A stretch of 64,000 bases of DNA from Psychrobacter celer. Its GTDB lineage: Bacteria > Pseudomonadota > Gammaproteobacteria > Pseudomonadales > Moraxellaceae. Positions 26,396-37,535 of the stretch are shown here, one piece after another. The notes below the pieces were generated by a model. It saw only the letters and a list, made by a program, of their open reading frames with translations, did no database searches and was not told where the DNA came from. Position 1 is the first letter of the stretch; the number at the start of each line of letters is the position of its first letter. The position numbers and the translations under genes were made by a program. The stretch is taken from the NCBI RefSeq assembly GCF_016107555.1, contig NZ_JABASU010000014.1, forward strand, positions 1 to 64,000, given 5' to 3'.

Positions 26396-27040
26396 TTATA
26401 AGTGGTAAGCGGTGGCCTTCATACGGTTGGCCATCCAGCGCATCGTCTGGCGTACAGCAGGTGACAGCGCCGCACCCCCATTTTCGAGCGCCAGCTCACG
26501 GTGATGCAGCTCTTCGATATCCATTTGTGCCAATATCTCTTTTGAGCGCTGGTCTTGCTCTGGTAGCTGGGTGATATGATCTTGTAAATGCTCGCTGACT
26601 TGCGCTTCTGTCTCAGCGACAAACCCCAAGCTAAACTCATTGGAGATAGCACCGGCCACCGCACCCAGACCAAAAGACATGCCGTACCACAGCGGCGTAA
26701 AAACACTGGCATGGCTACCAAGCTCGTCTAGCCGAGTCTCACACCATACCAGATGGTCGACTTCTTCTTCGGCAGACTGCTGCATGGCTTGTTTGACGCC
26801 GTCGTCTTTTGCGCTAAAGGCTTGACCGTGATACAGGCCTTGCGCGCATACTTCGCCTGTGTGATTGATGCGCATCAGCCCTGCGACATGACGTGCCTCG
26901 GTGATGCTCAGCTCAGGAATCTCATCACTACTCACCGGTAAGGGGCGCGTGCTAGGATTTGAATGTGGGACGACAGCTCGTAACGCCTTATCGACCCCAA
27001 CTAACAACTGGTCGACTTTGGATAAAGGACGCGGGGCCAT
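26396..27040 (-). CDS. coq7: Demethoxyubiquinone hydroxylase (diiron)
   Basis: 214 residues. The diiron ligand motifs INHTGEVCAQ, SAEEEVDHLVW and DIEELHHRE are in order. Coq7 hydroxylates demethoxyubiquinone in ubiquinone synthesis at the membrane, in place of UbiF in some bacteria. The start (MAPRPLSKVDQLL) has GAGGAG nearby. Flanked by unrelated genes on the same strand. Confidence 0.93.
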   Translation of the reverse strand: MAPRPLSKVDQLLVGVDKALRAVVPHSNPSTRPLPVSSDEIPELSITEARHVAGLMRINHTGEVCAQGLYHGQAFSAKDDGVKQAMQQSAEEEVDHLVWCETRLDELGSHASVFTPLWYGMSFGLGAVAGAISNEFSLGFVAETEAQVSEHLQDHITQLPEQDQRSKEILAQMDIEELHHRELALENGGAALSPAVRQTMRWMANRMKATAYHL

Positions 27041-27155
27041 AATTCACTCCTCATGACTTATAATCAAAAACAACAAACATTACTATAGCAAACAATCCAA
27101 AATATCAGCACCACTATTTATTATGCACGTGCCTACATATCGTCTGCGAAATGTA

Positions 27156-28487
27156 TTATAAAACACTCGCATCATGAGTTTGGATGACCGCCGCTTTGAT
27201 ATGTTTATGCAGCTTGATATACAAAAACACGCCAAAGACGATATTTAGCAGGCCTGTCACCAAAAACAACTGCGGTAGCGTCAAACCCAAGGTGTTTAAA
27301 ATAACAATCGAAAAAATCGCTGAGGTGACCATAAATATCGCATTAAAGATATTGTTGGCACCCACGATACGAGCACGGTGGCTTTTTGGCGCATATGCCT
27401 GCATCGACGCATACAGTGGCACGATGTATAAGCCGCCACTAAAACCCAAAAAGAATAAGTCGGCAAAGACGCGCCACGTGCCACTCATCCCAACCAACTC
27501 ACCAATACCCAGCAGTGTGCCATCAGCGACAGCCATATTTAGGCTAGATAAGGACCAATATAAATCGACAGCAAAAATACTCAAACCTGCGATACCAAAC
27601 GGCAGTAGCCGCAAGCTGACTTGGTTTTTGGTCAGTGACTTACATAGCAGTGAACCGATCGATACGCCAACTGAAAACAGCGTTAATAAAAAAATCACCA
27701 CCGACTCATCACCGTGCAAGATGACCTTGCTAAACTCTGGCGTCTGCGTCAAAAACGTCGCGCCATAAAACCAAAACCAGCTGTTGCCAAGAATGACAAA
27801 AAACAAAAACGGCAAGGAGTATAGATAGCGTACTGTACTCAAACTGGTGGTAAAGATATTCCAGTTGATTGTCAGCGCCGGCTGCATTGCAGGCATCAGC
27901 GGGATATAGCGCGCGGCCAAATAGCCGAGCATAGCCACCAACAGCACCGTCGCACTGATCCAATAAAGCGATGCGGAGAGTTGCGTCAATACCCCAGCGA
28001 CTATCATCCCCAGTAAAATCGCCAGTGAAGTGCCCATCTGAAACAAGCCATTAGCGCCGACCAGCTCATTTTCTTTCATCGCTTGTGGCAGATAAGCGTA
28101 CTTGATCGGCCCAAAAAACGTCGAATGCGTGCCCATCAAAAACAGCGCCACAAACAGCAAAACATACCATTCAAAGACAAAACCCACGGCTGCCACCGCC
28201 ATAATCACCAGCTCAAGCAATTTAATAAACTGCGTCAGCTTGGATTTTTCAAACTTATCAGCGATTTGGCCTGCCAATGCTGAAAATAAAAAATAGGGCA
28301 AAATAAACAGCATGGCGGCCAAGTTGTTTAAGATACTGACTTCCATACCCAGCTGGCTTGCCGCCGTATACGTCAGTACCAATATCAGCGCTTGCTTAAA
28401 AATATTGTCATTAAAGGCGCCCAAAAACTGCGTAAAAAACATGGCGCTAAAACGGCGATGCTTAAATAATTGAAACTGATTTGCCAT
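27156..28487 (-). CDS. LplT-like MFS transporter
   Basis: 443 residues, 12 predicted TM helices. The N-terminus (RFSAMFFTQFLGAFNDNIFKQAL) and the loop GQIADKFEKSKL match the MFS branch of lysophospholipid transporters (LplT), which also occurs as the N-terminal part of acyltransferase fusions. Here it stands alone. It may flip lysophospholipids across the inner membrane; substrate inferred from family only. Confidence 0.85.
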   Translation of the reverse strand: MANQFQLFKHRRFSAMFFTQFLGAFNDNIFKQALILVLTYTAASQLGMEVSILNNLAAMLFILPYFLFSALAGQIADKFEKSKLTQFIKLLELVIMAVAAVGFVFEWYVLLFVALFLMGTHSTFFGPIKYAYLPQAMKENELVGANGLFQMGTSLAILLGMIVAGVLTQLSASLYWISATVLLVAMLGYLAARYIPLMPAMQPALTINWNIFTTSLSTVRYLYSLPFLFFVILGNSWFWFYGATFLTQTPEFSKVILHGDESVVIFLLTLFSVGVSIGSLLCKSLTKNQVSLRLLPFGIAGLSIFAVDLYWSLSSLNMAVADGTLLGIGELVGMSGTWRVFADLFFLGFSGGLYIVPLYASMQAYAPKSHRARIVGANNIFNAIFMVTSAIFSIVILNTLGLTLPQLFLVTGLLNIVFGVFLYIKLHKHIKAAVIQTHDASVL

Positions 28488-28818
28488 GAAAATTCCTACC
28501 GATGGGTCGCGGTTGCTGAGTAAAAAACCGTCAAATAAAATAGTCGGATGATTTTGATTATTATTAATATCAATAACTTATAAAAATATAGCATAGGGTT
28601 TGTAGCTGTTAAGCCGTATAATAGCAAGGCTTTGCCAAAAATACATGCGTACAACGCTATGATTTCATAATTATCTAAGTTATGATTTGTAAATTTATAT
28701 GGCTATATTGCCAAATATAGTGATAATTCAGACCACTGCGATAAGTTTATTCACCGGTAATGCTGAACAATGGCCATCGTTGTTGATACGGTACCGCGTG
28801 AGCTGATAGGAACCAATC
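28488..28818. other. 331-bp divergent spacer between the MFS gene and tamA
   Basis: AT-rich DNA. A TATAAT occurs at 28617-28622 facing tamA but no acceptable -35 box lies upstream at the normal distance. No gene is supported. Confidence 0.45.
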
Positions 28819-31800
28819 ATGAAGCACCAACCATCAACTCTAACGCACAACGTATTGCTGACGCCGCAGGATACCTATACTCATAGCGTGAGTAGTCATA
28901 GCGCGAGTGCCAGTACGGCTATCCGCTCTGATAACAGCGCTCGACCTCACGCCGTGTGCGCGCACTTTACACGCTCAGCATTATTTACCGCGCTGACGAC
29001 CAGCTTGGTGGGTTTTGGGGTAGCGCCTACGGTATGGGCTGATGCGCCGCCTACGGTCATGGTCAAAGCTCCTGCCACTCAGTCTGCTAACAGTCGTTCA
29101 AGCGCTAGCTCAGCGCCGCGTGAGCCGTTAGAGGACGGCTCACAAGTAGATGCTGCACTAGACGCGCTACGCCTAAAAAAAGCGGTGGAGCAAGGTATTG
29201 TCGATCAATCTGTGCTCGATGAGTATAGTGAGCAAAGCCTAGGTCTCAAAAAATCAAACGTTAAAAAATCAAACACTGAAACGTCAAATGCTGTAAATAA
29301 TAACTCTTCAATTAACGACCCCTCAAACCGATCGAATAACCAGACGAATAACACAAATGGCGCTGACCGTCATCAAATAAATCAGACCAGCATGATAGAT
29401 GGTGTCGATAACGATGCGCTGAATAACAACTCAATTAACGACAATTCACCTAACGACAATGCCCTAAATAATGATGCGCTGGCTAGTGATATGTCTAATA
29501 CAGGCGCGAACGACAATCTGTTGCAGCAGGCCGCTGAGGTACAGCAGCAGGGTTATCAGATGATGACGCCTGAGCAGATAGAGCGTGAGCTGGCGGCTAT
29601 TAATCGTCAAAATAATGACATGCTAGAGAGTAATAGGGCGGTGACTGGCAACAATAGCAATGTCAGCCCCCTTGACGGTGCTGGTCGCTATGACAGAGAC
29701 TTTGACGCTCCGATTGCCAGTTTGGACGATACCACTCCGCCTGTGGGTTTGGATATGGCGCTGGATGCCACCAATTTGCCAACCCCAAGTAACTTGGAGA
29801 CGCTGGGTAAAAATGAGAAAGATGAGCGCGCGGCAACACAAGTGCAGACAGACGAAGTGATGTCGCGCCCGATCGATGTTAGTGACTCGGTCAGCAGTGG
29901 CCGCACTAATGAAGCGACTGATAGCGAGATTGTGGCCAATACCAGCGCCGCTAATGGAGAAAGTGCCGCAGCACAAGACATCAATCCTGATGACTATTTG
30001 CCAGATTATCAAACCGATACGCAGGCGATCAGCCAAAGTATTGAGCAAGCTGATGAAAAAAAACCGCTAGCCCGTAACAATGGCAATATCATCAAGCGCC
30101 TTTATAATCGCCTGTTTAATGGGGGGATGAGGGCGTTGCCGCATGTCGACACCACTGTCTATCTACAGCAGGCAGCAGATACAGGCGATGGCAAACCAAA
30201 GCTCAAAAAAGCCGATAACGATACCCAACCGATAAAAAACATCAAAGCGGCACTGGATGATACGACGGTTCAGTCGGTCGTTGACTTTACCGCAGCTTTG
30301 CCTCGCCTGCGTCAGACGGCATTAGATGCGGCAAAAGCAGTGGGGTATTATGATGTGACTTTGCGCTTGCGTCAGCCTAACAGCGATAGGATTGATGTCA
30401 TCATCGAAAATCTGGGAGAGCCGGTGCGTGTGGATAGCCGCATCGTCGAGATTCGCGGTGAAGGCGGTGAGCAGCCGGAGTTTGCTGCGCTCGAAACGGA
30501 CTTGCCACCACAAGAGGGCGATATCTTTAACCACCGCGTCTACAAAAACAGCAAAGCGGCTTTGGAGTCGTTGAGTAACACTTATGGTTACTTTGATGAG
30601 TATTGGCTAAACAAATCGGTTGATATCATCTTGCCAGACAACACCGCCGACGTCGCTTTGGTTTATAACACAGGCGATCGTTACGAGTTTGATGACGTGG
30701 TGTTTTTTACTTATGATGAAGCGACCAACACCCTGACACGAGACCCTGACAAGCTGCCTGTTGAGATGTCATTGTTACAGCAGCTCATCGGCTTTGAGCC
30801 GGGCGACAAGTTTTATCGGCCAGCGGTGACCAAATTTAGTAACGATTTGTCGGCGACCCGTTATTTTAACACCGTCAACGTAGAGTCCATTTTGCCACCT
30901 GATGAGAGCAGTGAGGCAAGTACTTTGGCTTTTGACAATGCGCCTACTGCCAATGGCGATGAGGTGTTGGACAATGATGTCAATAATGGTGCGATCAACA
31001 ATGCCGCTACGGCAGCCAGCACAGTCAGTAATGACGGGCGTATGAGTGCAGAAAACGGCGGTGTCGCAAGCGAAAGCTCGGCCAGTAATAGCGGTGCGAC
31101 GGTCGACCCTGCCGATATCGCGGCCATCGAGTTTGAGGCAGACGAAGCCACGCTGGATAAGCTACAAGCCATCAAACAAAAAGCTGAGCGTTTAAGCCGC
31201 TTGCCAAATGATCGCGTACTTGACGAAAAAGACCAAGAGGCGGATAGCATCTTGGGTAAAATCAGTGACTCCATCAGTAATGTGGCACAAAAGATATTTC
31301 CAGATGAAAAAAGCTTGCTGGCCGACGAAAACTTTGTGCCGCCCACGCTGGCAGGACGTAAAACCCCGCAAGACGTAGCTGAAAGCAAAAAAGTACCGCT
31401 GTATGTTTTTGTGTCCTCCAACAAGCCGCGTGATGCGCAAGTCGGTCTAGGTTATGGGACAGACACAGGTGTCAGGGCCACTGCCAAAATAGATTATAAT
31501 TTGCTCAATCGTCAAGGCTATCAAGCGGGGGCAGAGACTGAGGTTTCAAGAATCACGAAAAATGTCACTGTCTATGGCAGCAGGCCTTGGAAACATCCGC
31601 TCAATGATAAGTTAGATGGGCGTCTGACCTATGAAGAAGAGGTCATTGATCAAGGCGAAGGTAACTTTGATTTGTCCACCAAAACGCTAAAAGCGGCCAT
31701 TGCCCGTAACATCCGCCGCGACAGTGGCTGGAACCGCAGCTACTCTATGCGTTATCGCTTAGATGAGCTAGAGACGGGCGTAGATGAGACAGAGCTTGAT

Positions 31801-32424
31801 GACCTGCCCATTCGCTTTACGTCTTCTAAACCCAAACAGCGAGCATTACTGTTTGGCTATGGCATGAACAAAACCGACGTGGACAGTACGACCAACCCGA
31901 CTCGCGGTATCCGCCAGTATTACTCGCTCGAAGCTGGGACTGATAAAGCGCTGAGCGACACCGACTTGGCCATTGTTCGCGCTGGTGTCAGTGGTATTTA
32001 TAGCTTTGGTGACGATAAAAAACATCAGGTATTAGGCAGTCTCAATACAGGCTATATTTGGGCAGATGATTTTTATGATGTGCCTTATAAGCTGCGTTTT
32101 TTTGCAGGCGGCGACCAAAGCATTCGCGGCTACGACTATGAGAGTTTATCCCCGCTAGATAAGGGCTACTTGACAGGCGGGCAGGTGCTGGCAGTCGGTA
32201 GCGCTGAGTATAACTATGAGTTTAGACCAGGGTTTCGCGGTGCTTTCTTTACGGACGTGGGTAATGCCTATGACAAAGACTTTGAGACAGATACCAAGGT
32301 CGGCGTCGGTGTCGGTATCCGCTGGGCTTCCCCCGTCGGTGTGGTACGGGTGGATGTCGCCGCGGGTGTGACAGAGGAGAGTATTCCGGTTAGACTGCAC
32401 TTCTTTATTGGTTCGCCCTTATAG
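28819..32424 (+). CDS. tamA: TamA-like outer-membrane translocation protein with long Asn-rich N-terminus
   Basis: 1201 residues; typical TamA is about 580. A signal-like segment (about 55-75) is followed by an Asn/Asp/Ser-rich stretch (about 140-260) and a further low-complexity region to about 430. POTRA-like domains follow (VDFTAALPRLRQTALDAAKA, then IIENLGEPVRV). The C-terminal Omp85 barrel (about 850-1201) has the RGY motif in FAGGDQSIRGYDYE. A second low-complexity insert lies at about 695-770. With TamB it helps place outer-membrane and surface proteins or lipids. It is followed by tamB after about 70 bases. Confidence 0.9.
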   Translation: MKHQPSTLTHNVLLTPQDTYTHSVSSHSASASTAIRSDNSARPHAVCAHFTRSALFTALTTSLVGFGVAPTVWADAPPTVMVKAPATQSANSRSSASSAPREPLEDGSQVDAALDALRLKKAVEQGIVDQSVLDEYSEQSLGLKKSNVKKSNTETSNAVNNNSSINDPSNRSNNQTNNTNGADRHQINQTSMIDGVDNDALNNNSINDNSPNDNALNNDALASDMSNTGANDNLLQQAAEVQQQGYQMMTPEQIERELAAINRQNNDMLESNRAVTGNNSNVSPLDGAGRYDRDFDAPIASLDDTTPPVGLDMALDATNLPTPSNLETLGKNEKDERAATQVQTDEVMSRPIDVSDSVSSGRTNEATDSEIVANTSAANGESAAAQDINPDDYLPDYQTDTQAISQSIEQADEKKPLARNNGNIIKRLYNRLFNGGMRALPHVDTTVYLQQAADTGDGKPKLKKADNDTQPIKNIKAALDDTTVQSVVDFTAALPRLRQTALDAAKAVGYYDVTLRLRQPNSDRIDVIIENLGEPVRVDSRIVEIRGEGGEQPEFAALETDLPPQEGDIFNHRVYKNSKAALESLSNTYGYFDEYWLNKSVDIILPDNTADVALVYNTGDRYEFDDVVFFTYDEATNTLTRDPDKLPVEMSLLQQLIGFEPGDKFYRPAVTKFSNDLSATRYFNTVNVESILPPDESSEASTLAFDNAPTANGDEVLDNDVNNGAINNAATAASTVSNDGRMSAENGGVASESSASNSGATVDPADIAAIEFEADEATLDKLQAIKQKAERLSRLPNDRVLDEKDQEADSILGKISDSISNVAQKIFPDEKSLLADENFVPPTLAGRKTPQDVAESKKVPLYVFVSSNKPRDAQVGLGYGTDTGVRATAKIDYNLLNRQGYQAGAETEVSRITKNVTVYGSRPWKHPLNDKLDGRLTYEEEVIDQGEGNFDLSTKTLKAAIARNIRRDSGWNRSYSMRYRLDELETGVDETELDDLPIRFTSSKPKQRALLFGYGMNKTDVDSTTNPTRGIRQYYSLEAGTDKALSDTDLAIVRAGVSGIYSFGDDKKHQVLGSLNTGYIWADDFYDVPYKLRFFAGGDQSIRGYDYESLSPLDKGYLTGGQVLAVGSAEYNYEFRPGFRGAFFTDVGNAYDKDFETDTKVGVGVGIRWASPVGVVRVDVAAGVTEESIPVRLHFFIGSPL

Positions 32425-32492
32425 CTTTACTGTCATTTTTCGTATTTATCGTGCCCATTGCTGGTCATCATTCTTTAACGTAGTTGAGTGTC

Positions 32493-35400
32493 ATGCTGAC
32501 AAAAAACACCCCGCCCAATAACGCACCAGATGAAGACCCAGCACAGCGCGATGCTCGTGCTGTCAGGCGTTGGTATCCGCTGTCTTTTTTGCTCAAACTG
32601 CTGGTGCTCATCACCATCGTCTTGGCGATTATGTTGGTGGCGTTTTTTTATGCTGCAGGCACCGAGTCGGGCACGAAGTTTATTTTAGAAAAAGTCAGCG
32701 CTGAGACAGGCATTGGTTTCAAATATGGCCGTGGCAATCTGCGCGATGGTATTTGGGTCAGCGATATCGATATCAACGCGACTGACGACCTTGAGATTTT
32801 GGTCGATAAGGCGTATGTCAAAATAGGCTGGCGTGCGGTGTTTGCCAAAGAAGTGCATCTGCGCGATGCAGACATTCATACCATCGAGATCATCAATAAC
32901 CAGCCGCCAACGGGCGAGCCATTTGATTATAAAACCCTGCAACTACCAGTGAACCTGCGTTTTGATCAGGCCAAAATAAACAATATCATTTATAAACAAG
33001 TGACCAAAGAACCTATCGTGGTGCATGATATCGCCGCCCGTGATTTGACGTGGGTTGGTACGCAGGTCGCTTTGGGTCGCGGCGACTTGCAGTATGCTGA
33101 TATCGTCAACGTCAGCGCATTGCAAGGTGAGATTGAGTTGCAGGGTGATTACCCGCTAGATTTGAGCGCTATCGTAGAGGTCAGCGCGCTAGAAAAAGCC
33201 TATATCGATCCGCTCAATGTCACGGCCACAGGTACGCTAAAACGCACCGTTGGTAAAGTGCGTAGCCGCTATAACGACAGCGACGTCAGCGGTAGTTTTG
33301 TCGCTCAGGGCTTAGATGACGGCTCGCCGTTTCAGGCAAAGCTGCAATGGGATGATATTTTGATTCCGTATGCTGAGAACCAAAACATCCGCCTACAAAG
33401 CGGTACGGCGACAGCCACAGGGGTCATCTCCGAAATACGTCTGCGCATCAATACCGAGCTGACTGCCAAAGATATCCCATCAGGACATTATCAAGGCCGC
33501 GGTATCATTGCCAATAGTCAGCTGCGCGTCGATCGCTTAGATGCTCAAGTACCCGCGGGTAATCTTGTATTACAAGGCATCTTGGACTGGCAAGACAGCT
33601 TTGATGCCAAAGTGCGCGCCACTGGCAGTAACTTTGATATTCGCCGTGCCATTCCAGATGACTACGCCGACTTTAAAGCATATGCACCGCAAAAACTAAA
33701 TGGCAGACTGTCAGTCCATTATCAGCAGCAAGACAGTAATGGTAATCTACAGATAGATGCTGATTTGCGCCAGCGTGATGGAGAGCATGTCAACGCCAAT
33801 ATCGCGCGTGGTAAAGTATCGGCCAAATCCACACAAGCCGCGCCTTGGTATATCGATGCCAATTGGCAAAACCTCATCCGCCGTGATGTACCAAGCATCG
33901 GCAATATCGACAGCCCACGTGGGCAAGCAGACGTCATCATTCGCGGCTCGCGTCTGTCGGTCGATGCCAATGCCAGCATCAATGAGCTAAACGCTGCCCC
34001 TAAAGGCAATTATGATGTACGCGTGCGTAAAGCTGGCGACGTCATTGATATCAATCGTCTCAACTACAATGGTGTGGTGGGCGACTTGTCTGGTACCGGC
34101 CAGATCCAATTGGCGCGCAAAAACCGTCCGCTGACATGGCAGATAGATGCACGTACCAATGGCTTGCTACCAAAAGCGTATCGTAGCGACTTGCCGCTAG
34201 AGCGCCTGACTGGCAGTATCAGCGCGCGCGGTCGTTTGCTCAATATCAATAAGGGCGGCGTGCGCGGCCAGCGTCATATCGTCACCCTAAACAATACTGA
34301 CTTACAAGCAGCGCTCGATACCACACAAGACGGCCGTCGTATTGGGCTGACAGGCACAGGCGATGCCAGTGTCGATATCGTCGGAGGCGAGCTGTCGGTG
34401 TTTGACGCTCGTTTTGCTGGTCAAGTTGATACCGCTGATGTACCAAAAGGTCGCCTCTCAATTGACGCAGCGGGCACGCCAAAACTCATCAGTATTCGAA
34501 ACGTAACCTATAACGGTGAAGCAGGGGCGGTCAATGCCAAGGGTGTCATCGACCTGCGCAACCATATCGGCTGGACAGTAGATGGTCGTTTTGACAAGTT
34601 TAATGTGGGGTATTTCTTACCCAATAATGCAGCGATTGTCACAGGCGACTTGACCACCAGCGGTGCGTGGCAAACGGCTGCCAAAAACAACCCCAGCGCC
34701 TCAGGAAAGCTGCAGCGTTTTGCCATAAACTTCGATGGCGTGTTAGACGCCGAGCAGCTGCCAGCGGGTCAGCTGACGATAGATGCCAGCGGCGATGCTC
34801 AGTTGATTCGTATCAAGCGTCTGCGTCATATAGGCGCTGCGGGTAGTATCGATGCGACAGGTACGGTTGATGTACGTCAAGGCATCGCGTGGGATATCAA
34901 GGCGGTCATGGATCGTTTTAATATCGGATACTTCCTAAAAGATACGCCAAGCCTCATCACTGGTACGATCGATACGGATGGCCGCTGGGGTGACAATCAG
35001 CAAACCGTCAATATCAGACAGGTAGATCTAAGTGGTCGACTAAAAGGCCAGCCGCTTAGTGCCAAAGGCAGCTTGACGGCGAAAATGCGGTTGCCAAAAG
35101 ATCTAGCAAGCTACTTCAAGCGCTTACAAACGCAGGATGCGCAAGCGCAATATAAACAAGTCAATGCGCTAATCGATAGCTTAAATGCCGATAATTTGGT
35201 GCTACGCTGGGGCGACAACTACGTCACTGCTGATGGCAACGCCCAGCAGCTACAAACCAAAATCAATATCACAAGTCTTGATCAGCTATCAGACAAACTT
35301 GCGGGTAAAGTCACAGGCGGCGCAACCTTATCGCAGCCAGCAGGACAGGCACTGCCCACCATTTATATCGATTTGGTCGGTGAGCGCATCGCGCTGCCAG

Positions 35401-37487
35401 GATTTATCCTGCGTCAAGGCCGCGTGCGTGGCAAGCTTGTCAATTTAGCAAACAGTCCAAGCCAGCTTATCGTGACGGCAGAAGGTCTGGATGCAGCAGA
35501 GCAAAGCTTTAAAAGTGTCAAAGCATCCTTTAATGGTACCGAGCAGGCCCATGTGGTCGATCTGGATGTGGCTAATGAGCAGCTCGATATTGGTGCCAGA
35601 CTCAAAGGCGGCTTTAATCGTGACAAGCTTGTCTGGTCAGGGGTCATCGGTAAAGGGCGTATAAAGTCTAAATACGCTACCCTAAACCAGCTGCAGCCTG
35701 CTCAGCTGATTGTCAATTTGCCTCATGAGCAAAACGGCAGTCGCAACGACTTTAAAGTACAGCTGGCCGCACACTGCTGGCAAGCGTCTGACCAAAGTGG
35801 CAAGCTGTGCCTACGCGACAACTTAATTGCCTCACCAGACAAAGGCGAAGTCAATATTGCCTTACAAAACCTTGATACCACGCTGTTTTCAGTATTTTTG
35901 CCCAAAGATATTGAATGGCATGGCAAGATAAATGGTAAGGCCATCGTCAGCTGGCAGCGTGGTCGTCCACCGACCATCAATACTACGCTATACTCGGACA
36001 ATGGCAAAATCGGCTTGATTCAAGATGGTGATAGTGCGCCGGTGACATTACCGTACAAACGCGTGTCCCTGATTGCGTTGTCGGTGCCTGAAGGTATCAA
36101 GCTACGCACAGATATCAATACAGGGCGCGGCGCCCGTGGCTATGCTGAGGTGATTGTAGACCCCTATAAGACACCCAAGCCAATCTCTGGCGCGCTGGTA
36201 CTCAATGAGCTGAATTTAGCGATATTTAAGCCGTTTTTCCCAGGCATGCGAGTATTGGAGGGCAATGTCACGATGGCAGGTGGTCTAGGCGGTACATTGG
36301 ATAAACCGCAGTTTTATGGTGATGTCAAACTGGCAGATGGCCGTATTGCCATGCTTGATTTGCCCGTCAATCTGACCAATGTCAATACTGAGGCCAAAAT
36401 CCGCGGTACACAGGCGACCATCGATGGTACCTTTAATAGTGGTTCGGGCACAGGTACTTTGACAGGCACGGTGAATTGGCAGCAAAAACTGCAAGCCAAG
36501 CTCAGTGTTGTCGGTGAGCGCTTGGTCATCACCCAGCCGCCTTTGCTCGTCGCTGAGATCAACCCTGACATCGATATCATCGTGCGCCCAGGCGATCGTT
36601 ATGTCGATATCAAAGGGGCGGTGAGCGTGCCGTCAGCGACCATCCGTCCGCCAGAGGCCAGCGAAGATATCATCACTCAGACAGAAGATGCCGTCGTTCT
36701 CGACCGCCGCTTGATTGGCAATATCGATGAGGTATTAGCAGTCTCCAAGCCTTGGTCGATCAATGCCGATATCGGTGTCGACTTGGGTGACGATATCAAC
36801 TTCCGCGGCTTTGGTGCGGTCATTCCTTTGGCTGGGGCGATTAATATCAACCAAACTGGCACTGGTATCATGCGCGCAAAAGGGGTAGTGCAGGTGTCAC
36901 GTCGCACCAATATCAACGCTTTTGGTCAAAGTCTGGAGCTAAATTATGGGCAAGTACGCTTTAATGGCGATGTGATGAAGCCCAACCTCAGTATCGAGGC
37001 GGTCAAAACCATCAGTGGTAAGACGGTGGGCTTACGGGTTAAGGGTAATACAGAAAACCCAAATATCATCGTCTTTAATAATGCAGGACTCACCCAGCAG
37101 CAAGCGATGAATGCTCTAGTCACCGGTAGAATCAATAACAAGAGCGCCACCCAAATCAGTGAGCAAGGCTTTAAGTCGCAGGTCACCAATAACTTGGCGG
37201 CGGCCGGCTTGAGCTTTGGCCTTAGCGGCACGCGCAGCTTGACCAACCAGATAGGTCAGGTGTTTGGTTTGCAAAGTCTGACCGTAGATGCCTCAGGCAG
37301 TAGTGAAGACACCAACGTCAATGTCACAGGTTATGTGACACCGGATCTGTATATTCGCTATGGCGTGGGGGTGTTTAATGCCCAAAACAGCTTGTCTATT
37401 CGTTATCAGCTGACACGGCGCATCTACGTCGAGGCTACCTCAGCTGCAGAAAACGCGGTGGATGTGGTGTATAGTTGGCAGTTCTAA
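32493..37487 (+). CDS. tamB: Translocation and assembly module protein TamB
   Basis: About 1664 residues from the ATG at 32493; a TTG at 32484 is in frame. An N-terminal TM anchor is at about 33-54, followed by a long beta-helical periplasmic body with repeated strand motifs (for example RGDLQYADIVNV). The DUF490/TamB domain at the C-terminus ends in VYSWQF. It spans the periplasm and works with TamA; AsmA-like proteins of this class are also implicated in lipid transport to the outer membrane. Residues about 470-900 contain repeats of GDLSGTGQI/GRLNINKG-like strands. Confidence 0.92.
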   Translation: MLTKNTPPNNAPDEDPAQRDARAVRRWYPLSFLLKLLVLITIVLAIMLVAFFYAAGTESGTKFILEKVSAETGIGFKYGRGNLRDGIWVSDIDINATDDLEILVDKAYVKIGWRAVFAKEVHLRDADIHTIEIINNQPPTGEPFDYKTLQLPVNLRFDQAKINNIIYKQVTKEPIVVHDIAARDLTWVGTQVALGRGDLQYADIVNVSALQGEIELQGDYPLDLSAIVEVSALEKAYIDPLNVTATGTLKRTVGKVRSRYNDSDVSGSFVAQGLDDGSPFQAKLQWDDILIPYAENQNIRLQSGTATATGVISEIRLRINTELTAKDIPSGHYQGRGIIANSQLRVDRLDAQVPAGNLVLQGILDWQDSFDAKVRATGSNFDIRRAIPDDYADFKAYAPQKLNGRLSVHYQQQDSNGNLQIDADLRQRDGEHVNANIARGKVSAKSTQAAPWYIDANWQNLIRRDVPSIGNIDSPRGQADVIIRGSRLSVDANASINELNAAPKGNYDVRVRKAGDVIDINRLNYNGVVGDLSGTGQIQLARKNRPLTWQIDARTNGLLPKAYRSDLPLERLTGSISARGRLLNINKGGVRGQRHIVTLNNTDLQAALDTTQDGRRIGLTGTGDASVDIVGGELSVFDARFAGQVDTADVPKGRLSIDAAGTPKLISIRNVTYNGEAGAVNAKGVIDLRNHIGWTVDGRFDKFNVGYFLPNNAAIVTGDLTTSGAWQTAAKNNPSASGKLQRFAINFDGVLDAEQLPAGQLTIDASGDAQLIRIKRLRHIGAAGSIDATGTVDVRQGIAWDIKAVMDRFNIGYFLKDTPSLITGTIDTDGRWGDNQQTVNIRQVDLSGRLKGQPLSAKGSLTAKMRLPKDLASYFKRLQTQDAQAQYKQVNALIDSLNADNLVLRWGDNYVTADGNAQQLQTKINITSLDQLSDKLAGKVTGGATLSQPAGQALPTIYIDLVGERIALPGFILRQGRVRGKLVNLANSPSQLIVTAEGLDAAEQSFKSVKASFNGTEQAHVVDLDVANEQLDIGARLKGGFNRDKLVWSGVIGKGRIKSKYATLNQLQPAQLIVNLPHEQNGSRNDFKVQLAAHCWQASDQSGKLCLRDNLIASPDKGEVNIALQNLDTTLFSVFLPKDIEWHGKINGKAIVSWQRGRPPTINTTLYSDNGKIGLIQDGDSAPVTLPYKRVSLIALSVPEGIKLRTDINTGRGARGYAEVIVDPYKTPKPISGALVLNELNLAIFKPFFPGMRVLEGNVTMAGGLGGTLDKPQFYGDVKLADGRIAMLDLPVNLTNVNTEAKIRGTQATIDGTFNSGSGTGTLTGTVNWQQKLQAKLSVVGERLVITQPPLLVAEINPDIDIIVRPGDRYVDIKGAVSVPSATIRPPEASEDIITQTEDAVVLDRRLIGNIDEVLAVSKPWSINADIGVDLGDDINFRGFGAVIPLAGAININQTGTGIMRAKGVVQVSRRTNINAFGQSLELNYGQVRFNGDVMKPNLSIEAVKTISGKTVGLRVKGNTENPNIIVFNNAGLTQQQAMNALVTGRINNKSATQISEQGFKSQVTNNLAAAGLSFGLSGTRSLTNQIGQVFGLQSLTVDASGSSEDTNVNVTGYVTPDLYIRYGVGVFNAQNSLSIRYQLTRRIYVEATSAAENAVDVVYSWQF

Positions 37488-37535
37488 AAGGGATATGGTT
37501 AGTTGAACATAAAACAGTTATAGATTGAGAGTCGC

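Noticed and set aside
28600..28622. Possible -35/-10 pair before tamA
   Set aside because: The TATAAT is good but the nearest TTGTAG is only 11 bases away, too short for sigma-70.
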